NCBI GenBank assembly: GCA_045863195.1 | Contig: BTUI01000003.1 | Coordinates: 124,001-188,000, forward strand | Source of the DNA: W-Chloroflexi-9 sp045863195 | GTDB lineage: Bacteria > Chloroflexota > Dehalococcoidia > UBA2979 | DNA: 64,000 nt | Direction: 5' to 3' | In this document: piece by piece, positions 26,341 to 34,800 of the stretch | Layout of the letters: each line of letters begins with the position of its first letter | Numbering within the stretch: the first letter of the stretch is position 1 | Made by a program: the position numbers and the translations under genes | The notes under the pieces: model-generated | Databases searched by the model: none | Told to the model about the DNA's origin: nothing | Seen by the model: the letters and a program-made list of their open reading frames with translations, nothing else

Positions 26341-27072
26341 ATGCGCCGCTTGCTGCTCCTGCCCGTGCTCGCGATCGCGCTGATCGCCGGCGCCTGTATC
26401 ACCGCCGAGATCGAGATCCGCGTCAACGACGACGGCTCCGGCACGGTGGGCGTCCTCTTCGCCTTCGACCGCGCGACCCTCGAGGCCTTCGCGGAGGGCG
26501 AGGAGATCCCGGACATGTCGGAGGACATCGACACCTCCGCCCTGCCGGAGGGCGCCGTGGTGGAGTCCGTCGACACCGAGACGCAGGTGGGCGTGAAGGT
26601 CACCGTCCCCTTCGCCGCCGGCGCCGACGTGGGCCAGACGATCAACGACACGTTCAAGGCCGTTGGCGGCGAGGACGGCGAGTTCCTCACCGGCGAGGAG
26701 GGCCTCTTCGAGACGTTCGTCCTCCGCCAGGAGGGCGACCTCTGGGTCTTCGACGCCACGACCGAGACGCCCCCGCCCTCGGAGGACCTGGCGTTCGCGA
26801 CGACGATGTTCGGCGAGGCGAAGATGGTCGTCCGCGTGGCGCTGCCCGGCGAGGTGACCGAGCAGAACGCCGACCGCGTGGAGGACGACGGCGCGCTGGT
26901 CTGGGAACTGCCGCTGGTCGCCACGCAGTCCCGCACCCTGATGGCCCGCTCCGACGTGGGCGAGCCGGGCCTCAACATCGCGCTGATCACCGGCATCGTG
27001 ATTGCGGTCGTGGTGGTCGGCGGCATCGGCTTCGCCGCGATGCGCCGCCGCTCCGGGGGCGCGGCCGCCTGA
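26341..27072 (+). CDS. LppM-like membrane-anchored lipoprotein
   Basis: The 243-residue protein starts with a lipoprotein signal peptide (MRRLLLLPVLAIALIAGAC, lipobox Cys19), has a domain rich in Glu/Asp (IEIRVNDDGSGTVGVLFAFD onward) that resembles the LppM/DUF3153 family, and ends with a membrane span (about 215-233) and RRR. It should sit on the outer face of the membrane, held at both ends. GGAGG with a 6-nt spacer supports the ATG. Function in this organism unknown. It stands alone, flanked by a divergent gene and a strong terminator. Confidence 0.72.
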   Translation: MRRLLLLPVLAIALIAGACITAEIEIRVNDDGSGTVGVLFAFDRATLEAFAEGEEIPDMSEDIDTSALPEGAVVESVDTETQVGVKVTVPFAAGADVGQTINDTFKAVGGEDGEFLTGEEGLFETFVLRQEGDLWVFDATTETPPPSEDLAFATTMFGEAKMVVRVALPGEVTEQNADRVEDDGALVWELPLVATQSRTLMARSDVGEPGLNIALITGIVIAVVVVGGIGFAAMRRRSGGAAA

Positions 27073-27095
27073 CCTCAGCGTCCTCGCCACCCCTC

Positions 27096-27132
27096 GCAGG
27101 GCCCGCCGGAATCCGGCGGGCCCTGCTGTTTG
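27096..27132 (+). terminator. Strong Rho-independent terminator
   Basis: A perfect 14-bp GC-rich stem (27096-27109 with 27113-27126, beginning GCAGGGCCCGCCGG) with a 3-nt loop, followed by TGTTTG, 23 bp after the LppM-like gene. It isolates the dcw cluster from upstream transcription. Confidence 0.85.
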
Positions 27133-27174
27133 GTGCGCCAATCGAGCCCCGGCGGGGGCGTCCGGGTGGGGATG

Positions 27175-27203
27175 TTGCAACGCTGGCAGCAGGATGGTAG
27201 ATT
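27175..27203 (+). promoter_or_regulatory. Promoter of the dcw cluster
   Basis: TTGCAA (27175-27180) and TAGATT (27198-27203) are separated by the ideal 17 bp. This is the best two-box promoter in the window together with that of recA and stands just ahead of the MraZ boxes. Confidence 0.75.
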
Positions 27204-27204
27204 C

Positions 27205-27234
27205 TGGGGCGTTGTGGGGAGGAATGGGACGCAA
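27205..27234 (+). promoter_or_regulatory. MraZ operator: three TGGG boxes at 10-bp spacing
   Basis: TGGGGCGTTG, TGGGGAGGAA and TGGGACGCAA follow one another as direct 10-bp units starting 1 bp after the -10 element, with TGGG at 27205, 27215 and 27225. MraZ is known to bind such TGGGN repeats spaced by 5 nt in front of its own operon. The position over the transcription start predicts autorepression of the whole dcw cluster. Confidence 0.85.
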
Positions 27235-27273
27235 CCCCCTCTCCTCACATGAGGCGAATCGAAGGTGGCGGGT

Positions 27274-27690
27274 GTGTTCTTCTTCGGCACCTTCGAGCAC
27301 TCCATCGACGAACGCGGCCGGGTAGCAATCCCCGCCCGCTACCGGCACGCGTTCGTCGATGGGGGCGTCCTCCGCGCCGGCCCGGACGGGGCCGTGGAGA
27401 TGTACACACAGCAGACCTTCGACGAAGAAGTGCAGCGCCGCCTCGGCAGCGAGGACGGCAACCGCAGCGTCACCGCCCGGCGGATCCGCCGCGGTTTCCT
27501 CTCTGACGCCTACGCCGTGGAACTGGACAAGCAGGGCCGCATCCTGCTTCCGCCCCAGGTACGGACCGAGGCGGATATCCACAGCAAGGTATTGATCATC
27601 GGCTGTGGCGATTACCTCGAAATATGGCATCCTGATCGATGGGCGGGGGAACGTGAGGCGCTGGTCACCGGCGCCGAGGGCGACGCATGA
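27274..27690 (+). CDS. mraZ: Transcriptional regulator MraZ
   Basis: First gene of the division/cell-wall cluster and its regulator. The protein has two SpoVT/AbrB-like swapped-hairpin repeats, visible in GTFEHSIDERGRVAIPARYR and, in the second half, AVELDKQGRILLPPQVR. I choose the GTG at 27274 (MFFFGTFEH) because GAAGG precedes it by 8 nt and the family starts there; a GTG three codons earlier (27265) is possible. Length is 138 residues. The rsmH ATG overlaps its stop. The operator upstream matches its own known binding pattern. Confidence 0.93.
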   Translation: MFFFGTFEHSIDERGRVAIPARYRHAFVDGGVLRAGPDGAVEMYTQQTFDEEVQRRLGSEDGNRSVTARRIRRGFLSDAYAVELDKQGRILLPPQVRTEADIHSKVLIIGCGDYLEIWHPDRWAGEREALVTGAEGDA

Positions 27691-28652
27691 CCGATCCCGC
27701 CCCGCGCCATGAGCCGGTGATGCTGCGAGAAGTCGTAGACGGCCTGGCGGTGCGCCCCGGCGGACGCTACGTGGATGCCACGGTCGGCCTGGGCGGACAC
27801 GCCTCCGCCACCATCGCCGCCGCGCAGCCCGGCGGCCGCCTCCTCGGCATCGACCGTGACCCCGCCGCCCTCGCCATCGCCCGCGAGCATCTCGCCCCCT
27901 ACGGGGACGCCGTGCTGCTCGTGCGCGGGGCGTTCGAGGATGTCGCGGCGATCTGCGAGGCGCACGGCTTCGCGCCCGTCGACGGCATCCTGTTCGACCT
28001 CGGCGTCTCCTCCCTGCAACTGGACCAGCCGGGTCGCGGCTTCTCCTTCCAGCGCGATGAGCCGCTGGACATGCGCATGGATCCGGACGCGCCGGTCACC
28101 GCCGCCGACATCGTGAACGACTACGACGAGCACAGCCTCGCCGCCCTCATCTACGAGTACGGCGAGGAGCACCGCAGCCGCCGCATCGCCCGCGCGATCG
28201 TCGCGCGCCGCCCCCTCCGCACCACGGGCGAGCTCGCCCGCGCGGTGGAGGGCGCCGTGGGGCACCGCCACGCGCCGGGCCGCCGCGCCGCGATCCACCC
28301 CGCCACGCTCACCTTCCAGGCGATCCGCATCGCCGTGAACCGCGAACTAGAACAACTGGACACGGCGCTGGAGGCGGCGCGCGGCCTGCTGGCCGGGCCC
28401 GGCGCGCGCCTCGTCGTCATCTCCTTCCACTCGCTGGAGGACCGGCGGGTGAAGGAGTTCTTCCGCCTGCACAGCCGCGACTGCATCTGCCCGCCGCGGC
28501 AGCCCGTCTGCACCTGCGACCACCACGCGACGCTGCGCGAGGTCACGCGAAAGCCGCTGCGCCCCTCCGAGGAGGAGGTCGCGCGCAACCCGCGCTCCCG
28601 CTCCGCGCGCGTGCGCGTGGCCGAATGCACGGCGGAACGGCTGGCCGCCTGA
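27687..28652 (+). CDS. rsmH: 16S rRNA (cytosine1402-N4)-methyltransferase RsmH
   Basis: The 321-residue protein shows the RsmH (MraW) features: HEPVMLREVVDGL at the start, SAM loop VDATVGLGGH (29-38), FDLGVSSLQLDQPGRGFSF and ISFHSLEDRRVKEFF near the C-terminus. It methylates C1402 in the ribosomal P site. It overlaps mraZ by 4 bp and shares one base (TGATG) with the ftsL-like gene, so it is tightly coupled within the cluster. Confidence 0.96.
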   Translation: MTDPAPRHEPVMLREVVDGLAVRPGGRYVDATVGLGGHASATIAAAQPGGRLLGIDRDPAALAIAREHLAPYGDAVLLVRGAFEDVAAICEAHGFAPVDGILFDLGVSSLQLDQPGRGFSFQRDEPLDMRMDPDAPVTAADIVNDYDEHSLAALIYEYGEEHRSRRIARAIVARRPLRTTGELARAVEGAVGHRHAPGRRAAIHPATLTFQAIRIAVNRELEQLDTALEAARGLLAGPGARLVVISFHSLEDRRVKEFFRLHSRDCICPPRQPVCTCDHHATLREVTRKPLRPSEEEVARNPRSRSARVRVAECTAERLAA

Positions 28653-29173
28653 TGGCCGCGCTTCCGGGGATCCGCCGGCCTGCGCGTCAGCCGCGCGTGA
28701 ACCAGACCGCGACCGGCGCCGCCACCGGCGAGGCGCGCCCGCGCGCCGCCGCGCGCCCGCTCCCCACTGGCTGGGGCGTGGCCCGACAGCGGATGTCGCG
28801 GCTGATGCTGATATCCGTCGCGCTCCTCGCCGTCGCGGCGGTGGGCCTCGTACAGGTGTTGCAGACGAGCCGCGTGGCGGAGGTCGGCTACACGCTGCGC
28901 GACCTGGAACTGGAGCGGCAGTCGCTGGACGCGAACATCCGGCTGCTGGAGGCACAGATCGCGCAGACCTCCAACCTGGAGCGGCTGCGCGAGCAGGCCG
29001 TGACCCGGCTCGGGATGGTGGTGCCGGAAGACACCATGCGGATCAGCGTGACCGCTCCGGCGCCGGCGAACCAACCGCTCCCCCGCCGGTACGTGCAGGC
29101 CCCGGAGCGGGAGCCCGTGTCGGAACCGGCGTGGTGGGAAGAGTTGATCGGGTCGATCCCGGGATTTGAGTAG
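28652..29173 (+). CDS. ftsL: FtsL-like septum formation protein
   Basis: The 173-residue protein has the FtsL architecture: a basic cytoplasmic N-terminus (about 50 residues), one membrane span (50-70, SRLMLISVALLAVAAVGLVQ), then an extracytoplasmic coiled coil (about 75-118, RDLELERQSLDANIRLLEAQ). The tail has a Pro-rich end with a WW pair. Sequence is too diverged for certainty, but position between rsmH and ftsI is the canonical one. FtsL recruits FtsI/FtsW with FtsB-type partners. The ATG overlaps the rsmH stop. Confidence 0.8.
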   Translation: MAALPGIRRPARQPRVNQTATGAATGEARPRAAARPLPTGWGVARQRMSRLMLISVALLAVAAVGLVQVLQTSRVAEVGYTLRDLELERQSLDANIRLLEAQIAQTSNLERLREQAVTRLGMVVPEDTMRISVTAPAPANQPLPRRYVQAPEREPVSEPAWWEELIGSIPGFE

Positions 29174-29227
29174 CGCGCGGCGGGTCTCCCCACCCGACCG
29201 TGCATCGAGCGAGATGAAGGACGACGG

Positions 29228-30961
29228 GTGAGCACCAACCGCCCGGACCACGTGACCTGGCGCCACTGGGCGCTCGCGCTGCTCGCTCTCGGGGCGATCG
29301 GTGCGGTCATGGTGCGCCTCTACCAGGTCCAGATCGTGAACCACGAGGACTACCTGGAGCAGGCCGCCGTCACCCGACAGGGCGCGGCGACGCTGCCCGC
29401 CTCGCGCGGCGCGATCCTCGACGCGACCGGCTACCCCCTCGCCACCTCCGTGGACACGTGGGATCTGTACATCGACCGGTTCCTCTGGCGCGACCGCGAG
29501 CAGGCACGCGCCGCGGCGGACGGGCTGGCCTCGTTCCTGGGCGTGGACGCGGAGACGCTCTGGTCGCTCGGTACGTCCGCCGACAACGGCGACGTGGTCG
29601 TGCAGCGCCAGATGGAGTACGGCCGCGGCCTGCAACTGGAGGCGCTCGACCTCTGGGGCATCCGCCTGCTCCCCTCCTCCCGCCGCGTCTACGCGGAGGG
29701 CGACCTCGCCGCGCAGCTCGTCGGGTACGTGGGGCTGGAGGGCAGCGGCCTCTGGGGCGTGGAGGCGGACTTCGACCACGTCCTCCGCGGCCGCGACGGC
29801 TGGGCCTCAATCGAACGTGACGCCATCGGCCGGCCGATCGCCTTCACGCAGCAGCGCGCGCGCGACCCGATCGCCGGCGGCGAGGTGCGTCTCACCATCG
29901 ACCGGTTCATCCAGGCGATGGCGGAGCGCACGCTGGAGGAGGCGCTGAAGCGGTACGAGGCGAAGAGCGGCTCCATCATCGTGATGGACCCCCGCACCGG
30001 CGCGGTGCTGGCGATGACCTCGCAGCCCACGATCTCCCTCGCGGCGATGGACCTGAACGCGCCGGACCTGGACGCGCTGGTGAAGAACCGCGCGATCACC
30101 GACCTGTACGAGCCCGGCTCCGTCCTCAAGACCCTCACCACCGCCGCCGCCATCGACCTCCACAAGGTGTCACCGGACACCACGTACGAGGACTCCGGCG
30201 CGGTGGAGGTCGGCGGCTACACGATCCGCAACTGGGACCTGCGCGCCTACGGCACCGTGACGGTGCGCGAATACCTGCAGGCCTCGCTCAACACCGGGTC
30301 GGTCTGGCTCGCGGAGCAGATCGGCGCGGAGGGCTTCTACGAGTACCTCGGCGCGTTCGGCCTGAACGAACCGACGCACATCGGCCTCGCCGGGGAGGCG
30401 GAGGGCACGTTCCGCACGCCCGCCAACCCGGACTGGTACCCCGTGGACCTCGCCACCAACTCGTACGGCCAGGGCCTGGCGGTGACGCCGATCCAGATGC
30501 TGACCGCGGTGAACGCCTTCGCCAATGGCGGCGTGCTGATGCGCCCGTACGTGGTCTCCCAGATCGTCACCGCTGGCGACGTCCGCACGATCGAACCGGT
30601 GCAGGTGCGCCAGGTGGTGTCCCCCGAGACCGCGCAGACGATGCTCTCGATGATGCGCGACGTGGTCGAGGCGCCGGAGTGGCACGGCGCCCGCGTCCGC
30701 GGCTACGAGGTCGCCGGCAAGACCGGCACCACGCTCGTCTCGATCCCCACCGGTTACGACATCGACTCCACGATCGCGACATTCGCCGGGTTCATCCCGG
30801 CACAGGACCCGCGCGTCTCGATCCTCGTCAAGATCGACCAGCCGAGCGGCGGCCTGAACCTGGGCGGCCAGGTGGCCGCGCCCGTCTTCGCGGAACTCGC
30901 CGCACAGATCATGGCGTACCTCCGGGTCCCGCCCACCGACCCCGTGGTGGCGTCACCATGA
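29228..30961 (+). CDS. ftsI: Peptidoglycan transpeptidase FtsI (PBP2/PBP3 type)
   Basis: Septal class B penicillin-binding protein. The 577-residue protein has a short cytoplasmic tail, a membrane span (13-31), a pedestal with SRGAILDATGYPLATS, and a transpeptidase domain with Ser298-VL-Lys301 (EPGSVLKT), Ser353-L-Asn355 and Lys498-TGT. No PASTA domains are present. GTG start. It is followed directly by murF with a 4-bp ATGA overlap; murE, which usually lies between the two, is absent. Confidence 0.93.
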   Translation: MSTNRPDHVTWRHWALALLALGAIGAVMVRLYQVQIVNHEDYLEQAAVTRQGAATLPASRGAILDATGYPLATSVDTWDLYIDRFLWRDREQARAAADGLASFLGVDAETLWSLGTSADNGDVVVQRQMEYGRGLQLEALDLWGIRLLPSSRRVYAEGDLAAQLVGYVGLEGSGLWGVEADFDHVLRGRDGWASIERDAIGRPIAFTQQRARDPIAGGEVRLTIDRFIQAMAERTLEEALKRYEAKSGSIIVMDPRTGAVLAMTSQPTISLAAMDLNAPDLDALVKNRAITDLYEPGSVLKTLTTAAAIDLHKVSPDTTYEDSGAVEVGGYTIRNWDLRAYGTVTVREYLQASLNTGSVWLAEQIGAEGFYEYLGAFGLNEPTHIGLAGEAEGTFRTPANPDWYPVDLATNSYGQGLAVTPIQMLTAVNAFANGGVLMRPYVVSQIVTAGDVRTIEPVQVRQVVSPETAQTMLSMMRDVVEAPEWHGARVRGYEVAGKTGTTLVSIPTGYDIDSTIATFAGFIPAQDPRVSILVKIDQPSGGLNLGGQVAAPVFAELAAQIMAYLRVPPTDPVVASP

Positions 30962-32376
30962 GTAGCGCCACCGCCGGCCGCACCCCCGCGCTGGACGCCG
31001 GCTTCGTCGCCGGCGTCCTCGCGCCTCGTCTCCGCGCGCGCACTGGGCGCACCGAGGACGGCGTGCGCTTTGAGCGCGCGATCATCGACTCTCGGGAGGC
31101 GCGCCCGGGTGACCTCTTCGTCGCGCTCCCGGGCGAGCGGACGGACGGCCATGACCACGCGGCGGCCGCGGTGCGCGCCGGCGCCTCCGGCTGCCTCCTC
31201 GTGCGGCCGGTCGCGGGCGTCGAGAGCGCGGCGACGTTCATCGTGGACGACACGCTCGCCTCGCTGCAGACGCTCGGCGCGGCGTGGCGCGCCGTGCTGC
31301 CCCTGCGCGTGCTCGGCATCACCGGCAGCGTGGGCAAGACGACGACGAAGGCGATCGCCGCGGCCGTCCTCGGTGCGAAGTACCGGGTGCAGGCGAACCC
31401 GCTCAACTACAACAACGAGGTCTCCGTCCCGCTCTGCCTGCTGGAACTGAAGCCGGAGACCGAGCGCGCCGTCATCGAACTCGGGATGTACACGACCGGC
31501 GAGATCGCCCTGCTCTGCCGGTGGGCGCGCCCGCACACCGGCATCGTGCTGAACGTGGGGCCGACCCACCTGGAGCGCGCCGGCTCGATCGACGCGATCA
31601 CCCGCGCGAAGCGCGAACTGCCGGAGGCGCTGCCTGCAGACGGCACCGCGATCCTGAACGTGGACGACGAGCGCGTGCGCTCGATGTCCGCGCACACCGC
31701 CGCGCGCGTGCTGTGGTTCGGCCTCGGCGCGGACGCCGAGGTGCGCGGCAGCGACGTGCGCGCAGACGGCGCGGAGGCGTTCACGTTCACGCTCCACTGG
31801 CAGGGCGCGTCCCGCGCGGTGCGGGTGCCGCTGCCGGGCGCGCACCTCGCCTCGAACGCGCTCGCGGCGGCCGCTGCCGGTCTCGCGGACGGGATGACGC
31901 TGGACGAGGTCACCGGGGCGCTGGAGGTGCTGCGCGTGCCGACCCGCCTGCGCGTCATCGAGCGCGCGGATGGCACCCGCATCCTGGACGACACCTACAA
32001 CGCACAGCCTGCCTCCATGCTGGCCGCGCTCGACCTGCTCGCGACGGTGCCGGGACGCCGGCTCGCGCTCCTCGGCGACATGCGCGAACTGGGCGAGGTC
32101 TCCCTCGCCGAGCACGAGCGCGTGGGACGCCGGGCCGGCGAGGTCGTGGAGGCGCTCGTCACGATCGGCGAGGAGGCGCGCGTCCTCGGCGAGGCGGCAC
32201 GCGCTGCCGGCGCGCAGGTGCAGCACGCGACAACGCGCGACGAGGCGACGGCGCTGATCCGCGCGCTCATCCGGCCGGGCGACGCCGTCCTGGTGAAGGG
32301 GTCGCACGCGCTCGGGCTGGAGGTGGTGGTCGCCGCGCTCGAGGCGACACCGGTGACGGACGGAGACGACCGATGA
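30958..32376 (+). CDS. murF: UDP-MurNAc-tripeptide--D-Ala-D-Ala ligase MurF
   Basis: The 472-residue Mur ligase adds D-Ala-D-Ala to the tripeptide precursor. It has an N-terminal substrate domain (IDSREARPGDLFVALPGERTDGH), the ATP loop ITGSVGKTTTK at about 121-131, the NPLNYNNEVSVPLCLL block specific to MurF, and DDTYNAQPASMLAALD in the C-terminal domain. Its ATG overlaps the ftsI stop and its stop overlaps mraY, so the three are coupled. Confidence 0.95.
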   Translation: MSSATAGRTPALDAGFVAGVLAPRLRARTGRTEDGVRFERAIIDSREARPGDLFVALPGERTDGHDHAAAAVRAGASGCLLVRPVAGVESAATFIVDDTLASLQTLGAAWRAVLPLRVLGITGSVGKTTTKAIAAAVLGAKYRVQANPLNYNNEVSVPLCLLELKPETERAVIELGMYTTGEIALLCRWARPHTGIVLNVGPTHLERAGSIDAITRAKRELPEALPADGTAILNVDDERVRSMSAHTAARVLWFGLGADAEVRGSDVRADGAEAFTFTLHWQGASRAVRVPLPGAHLASNALAAAAAGLADGMTLDEVTGALEVLRVPTRLRVIERADGTRILDDTYNAQPASMLAALDLLATVPGRRLALLGDMRELGEVSLAEHERVGRRAGEVVEALVTIGEEARVLGEAARAAGAQVQHATTRDEATALIRALIRPGDAVLVKGSHALGLEVVVAALEATPVTDGDDR

Positions 32377-33359
32377 TCCACGCCCTGCTCACCGGCGGTG
32401 TCGCCTTCCTGCTCGCGCTGGTCCTCGGCCGCCCCACGGTGCGGATGCTGAGCGCGAAGAAGATGGGCAAGGCGATCTCCGAGTACGCGCCCTCCACCCA
32501 CAGCGTGAAGGCTGGCACCCCCACGATGGGTGGCCTCTTCATCTGGGGCACCGTCGCGATCGTCACGACCTTCACCAACCTGTTCGAGATCCAGGACGGC
32601 GGGCTGGTGTTCGAGCGGCGCTCGATCCTGCTTCCCCTGCTCGTCGTCGTCTCCATGGCCCTCGTGGGGTACTGGGACGACCTGGGCTCGCTGGTGGGCG
32701 GGCCGTACCGCGGGCTGTCGTGGCGGCTGAAGCTGGGGCTGATCGCGCTGCTGTCGGCGGTGGTCGCCGGGGCGATGTACTGGCTGCTCGATGCACAAAG
32801 CATCAACATCCCGTGGGCCGGCCAGCACAGGATCGGTTATGTCTACCTCGCGGTGGCGTTCCTCACCGTCTTCGCCACGACGAGCGCGGTCGCGGTGACG
32901 GATGGACTGGACGGGTTGCTCGGTGGGCTGGCGGTGTTCGCGTTCGGCGCCTACGGCGTGATCGCGTTCATGCAGGGGCAGGACTTCCTCGCGGTCTTCT
33001 GTTTCACGGTGGGCGGCGCGCTCCTGGGGTTCCTCTGGTTCAACGTCCACCCGGCGTCCGTCTTCATGGGCGACACCGGAGCGCTCCCACTGGGCGCCGG
33101 CCTGGCCACGGTGGCGCTGATGACGGGCCACTGGCTCCTGCTGCCCGTGATCGGCGTCGTGTTCGTCGCCGAGGTGCTCTCGGATGTCATCCAGATCGCC
33201 TACTTCAAGACCACCGGCGGCCAGCGGCTGTTCCGGAAAACCCCCCTGCACCACCACCTGGAACTGATCGGCTGGTCCGAGCCCCAGGTCGTGATGCGGC
33301 TCTACCTGTTCGGCATTGCCGGGGCCATGGTCGGCGTGGCGCTGGCGCTCAGCGTGTAA
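32373..33359 (+). CDS. mraY: Phospho-MurNAc-pentapeptide transferase MraY
   Basis: Integral membrane enzyme that makes lipid I on undecaprenyl phosphate. The 328-residue protein has about ten membrane spans and the family motifs THSVKAGTPTMGGLFI, the DD pair in GYWDDLGS, TDGLDGLLGG, the NVHPASVFMGDTGAL loop and LHHHLELIGW near the C-terminus. Length is slightly under average. The gap of 61 bp to murD is the longest gap between ftsI and ftsQ and holds a possible promoter. Confidence 0.96.
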   Translation: MIHALLTGGVAFLLALVLGRPTVRMLSAKKMGKAISEYAPSTHSVKAGTPTMGGLFIWGTVAIVTTFTNLFEIQDGGLVFERRSILLPLLVVVSMALVGYWDDLGSLVGGPYRGLSWRLKLGLIALLSAVVAGAMYWLLDAQSINIPWAGQHRIGYVYLAVAFLTVFATTSAVAVTDGLDGLLGGLAVFAFGAYGVIAFMQGQDFLAVFCFTVGGALLGFLWFNVHPASVFMGDTGALPLGAGLATVALMTGHWLLLPVIGVVFVAEVLSDVIQIAYFKTTGGQRLFRKTPLHHHLELIGWSEPQVVMRLYLFGIAGAMVGVALALSV

Positions 33360-33385
33360 GGGAGTGTGACGCGGTCCGGCCGGTG

Positions 33386-33394
33386 TGCTATATC
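33386..33394 (+). promoter_or_regulatory. Possible internal extended -10 promoter before murD
   Basis: TGC plus TATATC forms an extended -10 very like the one before tig (TGC plus TATAGT). It lies in a locally AT-rich 61-bp gap, 27 nt before the murD ATG, and would give murD-ftsZ a second, MraZ-independent promoter. Confidence 0.4.
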
Positions 33395-33420
33395 TGGTGG
33401 ATAACATTGGCTTACCCGCT

Positions 33421-34800
33421 ATGACACTTATGCAGAATCTGCGGGAGGCACGGGTGACCGTGGTGGGACTCGGGATCGAGGGCATCGATCTCGTCCGCTA
33501 TCTGGCGGCCGAGGGTGCCCGCGTGACCGTCTCCGACCGGCGCCCCGCCTCAGACCTCACGGAAGCGCTCGCAGCCATCGAGGGCTGCGACGCAACGCTG
33601 TCGCTGGGCGCGAACCGCCCGGAGGATGCCGCCACGGCCGACGCCGTCTTCGTCTCGCAGGGGGTGCCCTCCGACAACCCGGCCGTGCTCGCCGCGCAGC
33701 AGGCAGGCGTCCCGATCTCCTCGATGCTCGGCCTCTTCCTCGAACGCTGCCCCGCCCCGGTCACCGGGATCACGGGCTCCGCCGGCAAGACCACGACCAC
33801 CGCGCTCGTCGGCGCAATCCTCCAGGCGGAGGGCGTGGACCACGTCGTCGGCGGCAACATCGGCGTCGGGCTGCTCTCGCTCCTGCCCTCCATCCGGCCA
33901 GAGACGCGCGTCGTCGCGGAGATGTCGCACTCGCAACTCGAGCGGGTCTCGACCAGCCCGCACCTCGCCTGCGTCACGAACGTCACCCCCAACCACCTGG
34001 ACCGGTACACGTGGGACGAGTACGTCGCGCTGAAGCGGCGCATCTTCGAGTTCCAGGCGGCGGAGGACACCGCCGTCTTCAACCTGGACAACGAGGTCAC
34101 CCGCGCCTTCAGCCGTGACGCCGCCGGGCGCGTCGTCACCACCTCGATGCACGGGAGCATCCCCGGCGATGGCGCGGTGTTGCGCGACGGCCGCCTCGTG
34201 CGCATCCGTGACGGCGAGGCGACGGCGGTCGTCGCGCGCGACGAGGTCGCGCTGCGTGGCGAGCACAACCTGGAGAACCTGCTCGCCGCGATCGCGGTGA
34301 CGGCCGAACTCGGCATCTCCGTGGAGGCGGCGGCGCGCGTCGCCCGCACCTTCGCGGGCGTGCCGCACCGCCTGGAGCCGGTCGCGACCGTGCGCGGCGT
34401 GCTCTACGTGAACGACTCAATCGCCACCGCGCCGGAGCGGACGCTCGCCGGGCTGCGCGCCTTCGGGGAGCGGCTCGTGCTGATCCTCGGCGGGCGCGAC
34501 AAGAACCTGCCCGTGCAGGAGATGGCGCAGGAGGCGGCCCGTCGCTGCCGCGCCGTCATCACCTTCGGCGAGTCCGGCCCGCTGTACGCGCGTGCCGTGC
34601 GCGAGGCTGCCGGCGACGCGGTCGCCCTCCGCGAGGTCGAGACGGTGGAGGAGACGGTACGCGCGGCGGCCGCGCTGGCGCAGGCGGGCGACGTGGTGCT
34701 GTTCTCGCCGGCGGCGACCTCCTTCGACCAGTACCCGAACTTCGAGATCCGCGGGCAGGCGTTCCGCGACGCGGTGCATGCGCTGGAGGGTGGCCGATGA
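33421..34800 (+). CDS. murD: UDP-MurNAc-L-alanine--D-glutamate ligase MurD
   Basis: Mur ligase adding D-glutamate. It has an N-terminal Rossmann-like domain (VTVVGLGIEGIDLVRYLA), the ATP loop GITGSAGKTTTTALVGA, NVTPNHLDRYTWDEYVALKR, and a C-terminal domain with ILGGRDKNLP. Two nearby ATGs, 33421 (MTLMQNL) and 33430 (MQNLREAR), are both possible; the frame also opens at a GTG at 33385 that overlaps the promoter-like sequence and is unlikely. Length is 459 residues from 33421. The ftsW ATG overlaps its stop. Confidence 0.94.
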   Translation: MTLMQNLREARVTVVGLGIEGIDLVRYLAAEGARVTVSDRRPASDLTEALAAIEGCDATLSLGANRPEDAATADAVFVSQGVPSDNPAVLAAQQAGVPISSMLGLFLERCPAPVTGITGSAGKTTTTALVGAILQAEGVDHVVGGNIGVGLLSLLPSIRPETRVVAEMSHSQLERVSTSPHLACVTNVTPNHLDRYTWDEYVALKRRIFEFQAAEDTAVFNLDNEVTRAFSRDAAGRVVTTSMHGSIPGDGAVLRDGRLVRIRDGEATAVVARDEVALRGEHNLENLLAAIAVTAELGISVEAAARVARTFAGVPHRLEPVATVRGVLYVNDSIATAPERTLAGLRAFGERLVLILGGRDKNLPVQEMAQEAARRCRAVITFGESGPLYARAVREAAGDAVALREVETVEETVRAAAALAQAGDVVLFSPAATSFDQYPNFEIRGQAFRDAVHALEGGR

